This document shows positions 1 through 12,000 of a stretch of 64,000 nt of DNA, in pieces. The notes under the pieces are model-generated. The model saw nothing but the letters and a program-made list of their open reading frames with translations, was not told the DNA's origin and searched no databases. The DNA lies in assembly GCA_012934845.2 (NCBI GenBank), contig WNNJ02001234.1:62001-126000 (forward strand). The letters are read 5' to 3'. Origin of the DNA: Pomphorhynchus laevis. Taxonomy: Eukaryota > Acanthocephala > Palaeacanthocephala > Echinorhynchida > Pomphorhynchidae. A program made the position numbers and the translations under genes. Position 1 is the stretch's first letter; every line of letters starts with the position of its first letter.

Positions 1-3000
1 ATCTCATGGAGAATCTTCTGTACGCACGCAGCTCTTACAAATGCTTAAGAAAGATAAATGCGTAAACAGCCTCGTATTTGCCAATCTATTACAAGTAGAC
101 CATCAACAAATTGTTGGTATTTTGAAAAGTTTAGAATTTCAAGGCAATGAGGTAGAATTAACAATTATCCGATTTTTTAACTTTTTAGATTTTTGTTTTT
201 TAAGTCACATTTCTTTCGGTTGATTGATAAGTTATTTGAAAGTCATTTTGTTTGTAGTGGAAATTACATTTGAAGTCATATTGTTCGGATCAATAAAATA
301 TAAATTAAATATATCAATTAAATATTTAATTGATATCAATTTAATATCAATTAAATATAGATCGTTCTTTCGAACGTGTTTAGTTAATAAAAAATATAAT
401 TTATTTAAATTAATAACTTAGATTATTTGAATCTAGAAATTTATATTAGTTCAATCTAAATTACTTTAATCTAAACAATCTTGATTATTTTAATCTCAAA
501 GTTCTAGATTATTTTGACTAGTTAATCCAGATTATTTTAACATAAATAATTCAGATTATTTTAATCGAAATAATTTGAAACTTTTAATAAATATATATTT
601 TATTTAAATCTAGTAAAGATTATCGGAATGTTTAACATAAAGTATTTTATATAATAAACTTTAAATAATTTTTATTATTAAAATTAGAATAAGATAAATT
701 TAAATTATATTGACAATATATTTTGTTTTGATTATTACTAAATATCATCAAATGCAAACAAAGTAAAACTCATTATTCATTCTAATATTTACTTTTATGC
801 TTCCTTGATTTTAATTTTTTTTATAAATTTGATATTTATGCTCTGAATTTTAAATTTGATATTTCTGCTCTGAATCGTTAGTAAATCAATTGTTTACTAA
901 CAATTAATGAATTGTTTAGTAATCATATAAGCCCGACGCGAAAGAATGACGAATGCCGTTTCGTCATTACTATGACTCATCAGTGCCAGTTCCCTCCCAC
1001 TGCTGGATGCAGAGGAGGACTAGCAGACGGCAATCAACGAATGAATCAAGTGCATGATGTACTAGAAAATCTCTAGTAACATCATCTAGAGTGCTGAATT
1101 AGCACCACAATAGCGTCACCAAATTGTATCATTAGCACAAGCACTGGCAAATGCCAGCGCAAGGTATCTTAATATCGGCTTACTTCTAATCTCAAATGAT
1201 AATACCATTCCGCGTGAATTTTTTAGTAATCATATAAGCTCGACGCGAAAGAATGACGAATGCCGTTTCGTCATTACTATGACTCATCAGTGCCAGTTCC
1301 CTCCCACTGCTGGATGCAGAGGAGGACTAGCAGACGGCAATCAACGAATGAATCAAGTGCATGATGTACTAGAAAATCTCTAGTAACATCATCTAGAGTG
1401 CTGAATTAGCACTACAATAGCGTCACCAAATTGTATCATTAGCACAAGCACTGGCAAATGCCAGCGCAAGGTATCTTAATATCGGCTTACTTCTAATCTC
1501 AAATGATAATACCATTCCGCGTGAATTTTTTAGTAATCATATAAGCTCGACGCGAAAGAATGACGAATGCCGTTTCGTCATTACTATGACTCATCAGTGC
1601 CAGTTCCCTCCCACTGCTGGATGCAGAGGAGGACTAGCAGACGGCAATCAACGAATGAATCAAGTGCATGATGTACTAGAAAATCTCTAGTAACATCATC
1701 TAGAGTGCTGAATTAGCACTACAATAGCGTCACCAAATTGTATCATTAGCACAAGCACTGGCAAATGCCAGCGCAAGGTATCTTAATATCGGCTTACTTC
1801 TAATCTCAAATGATAATACCATTCCGCGTGAATTTTTTAGTAATCATATAAGCTCGACGCGAAAGAATGACGAATGCCGTTTCGTCATTACTATGACTCA
1901 TCAGTGCCAGTTCCCTCCCACTGCTGGATGCAGAGGAGGACTAGCAGACGGCAATCAACGAATGAATCAAGTGCATGATGTACTAGAAAATCTCTAGTAA
2001 CATCATCTAGAGTGCTGAATTAGCACTACAATAGCGTCACCAAATTGTATCATTAGCACAAGCACTGGCAAATGCCAGCGCAAGGTATCTTAATATCGGC
2101 TTACTTCTAATCTCAAATGATAATACCATTCCGCGTGAATTTTTTAGTAATCATATAAGCTCGACGCGAAAGAATGACGAATGCCGTTTCGTCATTACTA
2201 TGACTCATCAGTGCCAGTTCCCTCCCACTGCTGGATGCAGAGGAGGACTAGCAGACGGCAATCAACGAATGAATCAAGTGCATGATGTACTAGAAAATCT
2301 CTAGTAACATCATCTAGAGTGCTGAATTAGCACTACAATAGCGTCACCAAATTGTATCATTAGCACAAGCACTGGCAAATGCCAGCGCAAGGTATCTTAA
2401 TATCGGCTTACTTCTAATCTCAAATGATAATACCATTCCGCGTGAATTTTTTAGTAATCATATAAGCCGGACGCGAAAGAATGACGAATGCCGTTTCGTC
2501 ATTACTATGACTTATCAGTGCCAGTTCCCTCCCAAGAAATTAATAAATTGTAAATTAGATTGTTTCTGCTACTTTGCAAGCACCTTTTCTATTTACATTT
2601 TTCTCTAATAAATTTAGTTCCAATAAAAAAACATAAAATTCAGATTAATTGATAAAAATTTAAATTAATATTTTTTTAGTTATTTAATTATTAATAAATT
2701 TTATAAATTTAATTTATTTCTATTTTACATTTAGAAATTTAGGTATAATCATTAAATATTATTTTTTAGTTTATTTCGTTGTCACAAAATACTTCGAAAA
2801 AGTACATGCTAACTGACGAAGGCCAAAGTATTTTGCAAAACGGAAGTCACGAATTTCGGGTTTGGTGTGCGATATCGGAAAACGGACTTACGAAAGACAA
2901 ACTGTTTGTATGTTAGTTATCATTACGAAACTAAATAAATCGTGGTGTGCACGTTTATCACAGGCACAATTTGATAAGGCTCAGATTGGATTTGCAAAAG

Positions 3001-6000
3001 CGATGAAAAATGGTTGGATTCAGATAGACAAATCAACGAACATTATAACTAAAAAGGTATCAATGAATTTGTTTTAAAGAATCTGTTATAGTTCTAATAC
3101 CTGCTAATTAATACTTGATTGTTTTCCGACTATTTCTAACTTTAATAAGTTCCTTGTTATTTTGACTTTATGCTAATTTTGAAGTCTCAATTTACAGTTT
3201 TCTATTTTCATTTGATGTTTAAGCCTTAAGGCTTGAAGAGCATTTGATTCTTATTAGATCACGTAAGTGAGTCTATGTATATTAAATTATTTATAAATTA
3301 AACATGATGATAAATAAAATAATATAATAATAAATAATTATTGGATTTTAATTGTAAATAATTATAAATAATAAACAATTGCTATAAGATTTTATTTTAC
3401 ATCAAATTAAAATTTGAATTTAAAATTTAAAATAAACGTCATTTTTAAGAATTGACTAATAAATAACAGGCGATGTATCATAATAAGTATTAGATTAGAT
3501 TTATATTTTATAATTAAAATTTTAAATAAACGTCATTTTTATAAATAGACTAATAAATAACAGACGTTGTATCATAATAAAGATTAGAGGTCATCAGGAT
3601 GAACTGCTATGTAATCAAAATTTGGCCTCTATTCTCCGACCTAGCATATCACTGGGCCAAACACATGTTAATGACGTATTTCTGTAAGAAACTAAAACAA
3701 ATTAATTTATTATCTAAGATAAGAGTTTATTTGAATTCTTTCAGAATTTGATATAAATTAATCTTGTTATGAATATATTATTGTTTACTAAGTTAACTAA
3801 ATTGTAATGATAAAAACGCAGATGCTTAAATTTGACGAATTTTTTATTTTTCTTAATTCCATATTTAAATATTTAGTTTTTGGTAATACGAAAAACGAAA
3901 GTTAAACTTTGATCAATTATATTAATATATTATTAATTAATTTTTATTTTTTTTTCGTCGTAATGATTAGCGTGTTTTATTGTTATTTTAAACAGTCACA
4001 ACAAATTTTAATTATTTAAATTGATTTAATTCTTTAGTATATTTTTAGTGTTCGAATGTCACTGATGATGTGCAATGTACTTGCGCAGATATCGCTAATA
4101 GCAACAACCAGAGTGTGCAGAACAAATATTCTAGTAAAGTCCTGGATGATCTTAAGAAACGAAAGCTCGTTGTAGAAATGTAATGTATATGCTTTTATTA
4201 CACATCGTAATATTTATTTTATTTTACTGTTTATTATCAACCGTACAAAATATATTAATGTTATTACTTTGATTAATGTTTTAACTTTACTGTTTCATTA
4301 ATTTATTAATAAATTTAATAAAAATTGAATGAAATAAAATTTATTATACAAAATAATCGATACAAAATGAATATTTGAATAAATAACTTTAAATAATGAA
4401 AGTGAAATGTAACTTACAAATATTAATATTAATTAAATATAAAATATTTACTTACAAATAGTTATTAATACTAATTACAAAGGCTAATTAAAATTTTTAA
4501 TTTTTTATGCTTTTAAACACTTTTAAAAGCTAAAACACTTTTCGTATTTAGCTTTTTCATAATATCGTTGTCGAAACTACATTTTGATGTTTTTATCGCG
4601 CTCTTTAATTCTCTTAATTTTCGATTATTATTTTTATAAAAATAATTTATATAATTTATGAAATGTGACTAATTACATTTAGAACAATAAACGATTTTGA
4701 CGCTCAAATAGGACCAGATTTTACAACAGATGAACTTAATTTGGAAACTGACCTCACAATTGACATGGTGACCAGGTATCGACTTAATGTGTTTTACCAA
4801 TAGATGACAAATTTTAAACTTCTGACACACGTTGTCTAGCGGAACATGGAAGCACAAGCAATTTAAGCTGTATAACTTTTGTGCTAAAGGGGTCGAGCCA
4901 ACTTGTGGAATCATTCATCCACTAAGCAAAGTACGATCGTATTTTCGTCAAATATTTCTTGAAATGGGGTAACTAATTATTACGAATACAAATTGATTAT
5001 AATTACTTGCGATAGATTTGAAGAAATGCCAACAAATCGATATGTGGAAAATAGCTTTTGGAATTTTGATGCACTTTTTCAACCACAGCAACATCCAGCT
5101 CGGGATATACAAGACACATTTTTTCTATCGGGTATATTCAAATACATAATAAACTTGATGATTAAATTAATAATTAATGATTACGAATACATTAGACATA
5201 AAAATATTTATTCAAAAAGTTTATTAAATATTTTATAAATAAATAATACATAGTTACGATAGTTTTATTAAAATATTTTTATAATATTTATATACTTTTG
5301 TATTCGCTTTTATTTTCTTGTATGCTTTTGTATAAATTACAACTTAATTTATGTTTTCTATCAAACGACTGCAATGTCTTTTTCCGATACGGAATTTTTG
5401 TTTCCTAATGATTTTCCCATATGTATTTTTAAAATTTTCTAAAATTTGCAGGAACGAAGAAATTAATTTAATTTTATAAATTACAATAATAAATATTGTA
5501 ATGTATATTTCAACATAGCTAGCCAATTATTTTACCTGAAGATGATATCGGTAGCTGTCGAGATATTGTAATTTTTGGAACGTAAACTAATTTCTTCGTT
5601 TTTGCAAATCTATAAAACTATAAGAAAAATAAATGTATACTTTCAATTCTACACAAATTGTTTACTTTTTTAATCAAAACTGAATATACGTTATTGAAGG
5701 AAATCGATGAGCAACAGTAAAAACTGAAACAACAATATTTTAATTCAACTTATTTCAACTTATTATTAATTACTAATTACTAATTAATTTTTATTAAAAC
5801 GCAAATTGATTTACAGTCCAAATTTTTTATTACCGGCTGCTATCACCAGGAAAAAATAGTTTTTCTAATGTTAGCAACTGCTATCGAAAATGTTTCTTTG
5901 AATTGATAATATTTTTAATAATAATATTTTTCTCTCTTTTCCTAAAGAGAGTAAGCTTTAAATAAATATTAATATAGTATTAATATTACTAATAATATAT

Positions 6001-9000
6001 TAATATTATTAATATTATTATATCAATAATCGATAATCAGTTTGTCCGTTATGGAAAATCACATGTAAAGCAGTTCTATGAGAATAAGTAGCAATTTCTT
6101 TTTTAAACAATAAAGCAACAATTGATAGTAAATTATTAAAATACATAATTATATGTATAACATCAAAATATATTTCGATAATAAAAAGATATTAATTAAC
6201 GCCAAAGAATAGGATGCGTGTGACAACTACCTCACTTCTACTAATTTTGAATAAATACGGAGAAATATATTAATTTTAATTTAAAAATAAATATTACTTA
6301 TTATATGTTAATCTTTACTGCTACCTCGGCAGTAAATAAAAAATTAAAAATGCTGAAATTCTTCTAATAATCATTACTGGAAAATATCCAAAACGTTTAT
6401 GTAAAGGGAATTTGAAACATTTTTAAATTAAATCATTTCATAAATCAATTTTAATATTCTTAAAATATTGGCTGCATTTTTAACTGCATTTCTGTTTATT
6501 GCAAAAGTATTTTTTACATATGTGGTGGGGCAATGTTTTTGGGATGTAGCGGTTTCTGTAATGTGAATTACGATGGATTTTATAGATTAATAAAGTTTAC
6601 ATTATCGCAGTTTATATCATTCTAATTTGTGTAAGCTTTTAAGAACCTTCAAGTTCTAATGATTTTCCAAAAGATTATATGGAACGAGTAAAGAAAATTC
6701 ACAGTGTTGGTGATTACGGATCAACCGGGTATCACTTTTATTCATTATGTGCATTTTCATATTTTATCGGTTTTATATATTTCGATTTATATGCAAATCG
6801 GATCTCTATAGATTTAATTGGAAAATAAAATATCACAAGTTAATGCCACAAATTTTTTAAAATTTGCGTATTTTAACAATGTCATAACTTTAATTATTCT
6901 AAGTAGGTTGAAATGATATGCGATTTTTTATAAATCCCAGTATTTTTCATTTATCATTTTTAATTGTTATCATCTAAAGTAACTAATTTATAATTTTTAA
7001 AGTACTTGATGCATTCATGACAGTGATCTTTTTGAAAATAGAATAAATTTATAATTTTATATTTATTGGACATCTTAGTTATGTTTTTAAGAACAACTCT
7101 ATTTTTTAATGCCATGAAATCTAATGCCATGTGATCACACGCGCTACAACTTCAATTGATCACAACGCACGTCTTGATATTTCACGCCTAAGGTTGTTTG
7201 GAAGTACGCTTAAGCGGTCCTTAATGGACGTTTCAATTTTTAACATATATGCTCAATCCTACTCTCACAAAACACCTGCAAATACATATGAATATTACGA
7301 GGAAAGAAAAAGATCAAAGTATCTCGAACGTGTTTCCAATGTGGAGCAATGTGAATTTATACATTTGATTTTTTCCATCTTAGGTGGTACCGGACGAGCT
7401 GCATATCACGCTCTAAGAAGAATTGCATTATTAAAATCGCAGAGTCATTTAAAATACGGTCAATGCGTAACCACGATATATACATTTGATATATTATAAT
7501 TAATCAAACCTTAATGTTTAATGACTTAAAACAATTAAAGTAATAACATCAATTAAACAATTCTAGTCGTCAAGTTTAAGAATTTTATCATTTTAAATAT
7601 ATATGGGACATCTAAATTATGTTTTTAAGAACAATTCAATATTTTAATAATGCCATGAATATTGTTGAAATTCCTAGATATTTTGACTGTAGCCAATTTA
7701 TTTAACGAGTGGGTTTACGCATATTTGTTTCAACTTAAGCATCGACTTATTTTGCTTTTTATAAATAAAAAATATTTTAATAACTTGTTTAATAACTATC
7801 TTAATTGGTTTTAATTATACCTAATGTTAATTTATTACAATAAATTAACATTATTCAAGCTTTAATAACTCTTAACATTATTCAAACTTTAATGTTTAAT
7901 AACTCAAAACAACAAAACAATGAAAGTAATAACGTCAATTAAACAATTCTCATCGTCGAGTTAAAGAATTTTACTATTTTTATATTTTTTTACAATTTTA
8001 CCATATTAAATTTCAATTTATTTTCACTTGATCACTGCTTAATAAAACGACTTTGAATATAAAATAACAGTTTTTAGCTAAAGGTAGTCGTGAATACATT
8101 TTTCAAAGAGACTTTTGTAGTAAAAATTATCAAACAGTTAACACAATTTAAATTGATTGCATTTGTGAGCTGAAATTCTTCTGACTGTGGCACGACATTA
8201 TCCACACATAATTTAATCGATATTATCCTCATATATATTGTTCCATATGAATTGTTCCGTATCAAGAATAGGAACAATACATGTGAGGATAATGTCGTGC
8301 CACAACCAGAAGAAGCCTTAACACATAGTTGGAGATATTTTGATATCTCATATGCTAAGTTGATATAACTACCGTAGGAACTGAAGTCTTTACAGAAGTT
8401 AGAACTTAAACCAGTGGATAATTCAACGTACATTATTTGATATTTTCGGGTATTTAAAAGCAAAGTCTGTTTGATATAATAAATATATTTTAATATATAT
8501 AATTGTATATATATTTTAATATTTAATATTAGATATAAGATTATAAGTGTTCAGCAATTCTCGTCGTCAAGTTTAAGAATTTTATCATTTTGAATTTGAA
8601 TGCATTTTCACCTAATAAAACGACTTTAAATAATAGATTTTTAGCTTAAGGTAGTCGTAAATATTTTTTCATCTTCAGTATTTAAAGTATTCATCTAAAA
8701 GAATTTTGTACTAAAATCACTTCTAGTTATAAATATGAATGGAAAATCGATGAAGCACGAAAGAACATTCTACGAACGCATACAACAGCTGTATCGGCTA
8801 GAATGCTTTACAATCTATCTCAATTGGTAATATCATTAATAGGTTGGATGTTAAACTGTTTTTCTCTTTTAGAATCTAGATGATTTCAAGCCTGTAAAAT
8901 ACTTTTCGATTGATAAAGTGTTTCGTAATGAAAATACGGATGCCACACATCTTGCCGAGTTTCATCAAGTCGAGGGACTAATTGCTGACTATAATTTGAC

Positions 9001-12000
9001 ACTTGGAGATCTTATTGGGATTCTTACCAGATTTTATTCAAGAATTGGTATAAAACATGTCGTTTAAACATTAAAATTTATAATAAAGAGTTTCCCATAT
9101 TTACCTGTCGATGGGAGATAATAAATACAATTTACATCTAGTATATAGTGAAGCAAATCAAAATGAAAGTAAAACAAAATAAGAAAACAAAATCTTCTTT
9201 AGTCGTTATGCGTAGGTATTCATCTTTATCGATCAATTTCTTGTCATTTCTGTCGGCGTTTCGCATGAAAATAAGTAAAAAGTGATAAACCTTCTCCTTG
9301 ACATAAACAGGAACGATATGTAGATGATCGTTCATGCACTAAAGACGCTTTGTACAAAATTTGTGGTAATATCCATTTAACGACATACGCCAATATATAG
9401 AAGCTTTACTGATGGCGGACTTATCTACGAAGACTGCAGATAAAATAAATTTAAATAAATAAAATAAATTTTGTAAATTTCTAGATCTAACCTTGAAAAT
9501 TTATTTATCAAACTTTCAAAATAAAAGTTTTCAATAAAAGTGATTTTGAATTACTTTCACAGTTTTCTTAAGAAAACTGGAAGCAGTTCTTGCTCGATTA
9601 CGGAACATGATGGTAGCTTTGAAAGTACACAAACAGCAGTTGATAGCGATTTAACAGAGACACTTACCATCTGTTTTATAAATCTAGATCGGTACTTGTC
9701 AATATTGATAAAGTTATCTAATGTTAAATCATGGCACCTACAACGGAGGCCAACGGAGGTAAAACCATTAAACAAAAATATCGTTCCGCTTCTTTAGAAA
9801 ATAAGCATCCTAGTTTTTTAATAGTGGATGAAGCAGCTGCGATGTTTGCACATGTTCGTGTATGTGTTCGCTGAATTACTATCCGATGTTAAATAAATTC
9901 ATAGATAGGAGTACGAGTTTCAAATGAGAGAGAGCGACGACCATGACAAAAGCTTTACTAAAATTGATGACAGCTGAATAAAATGAGCTTCGATTTCTAA
10001 AGAATGTATATACCATAACGCGTAGGATATCAATAGCTATCAGCGTGGAACGATTGCGACGAAACCCGAATTGTTCGGGCGGAAGATAACCGTCACGAAA
10101 ATGATCCAAACGATTGGCTGTTACAAATTGGCTGTCATAAATTTATATATATTTTTATATAATATATAATATATATAACATATTATATAATATATATTAT
10201 TTATAATATATAATATTATAGTTTAGGAGTGCAATTTCTCTATATGAATCTGTTCAGTTATTGTATCCTTTACCTTTTTACAAAGCTTTAAACATGCCAT
10301 CTATCTAATTTTCTAGTAGAAGTTTATTTTGCAAATACTATTTAAATGAAAACCCGATAATGTCTTAGTGTATCAAATAAAGTTTTTAAATGTTCCACAC
10401 AAAATAAATTAGGACCATTTGCTTTATTATTTCGCATACTTGAAAGAGCCGTGCATGTTCCTCCAAGTAAAATTCGCGTTTATATGATATTTGATGTTTT
10501 CTTTGCTTGTCAATCATAAGGAGTGTGGCTTATAATTTGATCTGCTAACTATTGACGGAGAAGACCCTATTATATGCTCCCTTTTAATCGGCAAGCTACT
10601 ATCATTTCTACAATCGACATATTCTCTTTTCAAACTTATACTCTCTGATCCGATTAACGTGACTCTAATAGGCCCTAATGTGTAAATTCAACGTTTGTTG
10701 TTCCCATAATGATTGAACATTAATCATCAACGTTTGTCATGTAAGTCGTATAGTCCGTCAACGATGGGTTTAATACGTTAAAATGGAAACGGAAAAATGT
10801 CTAAATGTCGAATAAATTACTAAAATAGATTTAGTAATTTAGTAATTACTATTTTAGTAATTATTACTAAAATATATTTAGATTTTTGTTTTGCTTTAAT
10901 TATTAATTAAAATCATTTTTAATCATATTTCCTTTGGTGGTGCTTTTTAGTATTTTCATGTCATGCTTCTACCGATTTTGTCGTACGCGCTTTCCGCAAT
11001 CTGGGCAGACCTCACGACCGCTAATTTTGCACAGATCGACAAATGTAAAGGCAGATTCATTAAGCGTGTTGTCGGCGTCTCTCCAAAGTGCTCGACCACT
11101 GCGGTTTATGTTTTATCTAAAGTCGAGTATTTCCGAAATATGATCGAAGCCCAAGATACGGTACATTATATTCAAAATAAAAAAGACTTTACATATAAGG
11201 TTAGCAAGCTAGATCATCAACTGTACACTTCACCAGTTGATGAAGTTGTACACTTCACTTATCTTTGCACGGAAATGATCTTTAGATTTGGAACTTAAAA
11301 GACGTGATAGAAAATGAAATGTTTTAAAATTAGTAAATACATGTTTCTGTGTATGAAACATACATTTAGAAACGAAATATGAATCATTTAAAATATGTTT
11401 TGAACAAACTTTAATCTTTAGAATTTTTGTGCAATCAAAACAGAAATATCTATATTTTATTGGCAACTTTAAGCAATAACAGAAAACCAATTTGTTTATT
11501 GGAAGTTAATGAATAAATTATGTTGCTTATCTGAGATGTATCATGTACAAGTACCATCAGCAGCTAAAATAGAGATAGATTTTTTGCTTTAATTATTAAT
11601 TAAAATCATTTATTTTAATAATGTTAACTAATGAACTAACGATAATATTGAGATAATCTCAGAAAGGCAATAAACAAAGCAAGATGAATAAGGTAATAAT
11701 AAGTAGCAAAGGCATACCAAAAGTGTGTCAGTATATTATCTTTGCCTAGATTGGTTCTGATAATGTATCGTTTGCTACAGTCATATACACCAAGCTCAAC
11801 ACCTGTTACTATCATCGCTCGTTGACACGTCGGTATCACACCCTTAATTTTAAGATAAACGAACACATTAAAGGATGGTTTCTTTAATTTACTCTATAGA
11901 GTCCAAAGAAACCTTTTTGGTTTCTTTGGACTCTATAGGAAAATTATCGAATATCGATAAAATTATCGAAAAATCATGTCGAATAAAAATTGTTGTTAAA

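Larger units (their letters stand above)
915..2534 (-). repeat. Tandem array of 307-bp units, each with a hammerhead ribozyme (retrozyme-like satellite)
   Basis: Five complete units start at 915, 1222, 1529, 1836 and 2143, each exactly 307 bp, followed by an 85-bp partial unit from 2450 to 2534. Units 2-5 look identical by eye. Unit 1 differs by a few bases. Besides the ribozyme, each unit can form several hairpins (for example TGGCAAATGCCA near the end of the unit), as in the highly folded circular RNAs of retrozymes. No unit has an ORF, so the array would be non-autonomous. It lies in FARSA intron 1, with the ribozyme antisense to FARSA. Confidence 0.93.

Noticed and set aside
915-2534. Regular 307-bp repeats as a possible CRISPR-like array
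   Set aside because: Whole units repeat without variable spacers, the context is a eukaryotic intron, and each unit folds into a hammerhead.
4669-4914. Minus-strand frame opposite FARSA exons 5 and 6
   Set aside because: Shadow of the plus-strand exons, which are conserved to human FARSA.
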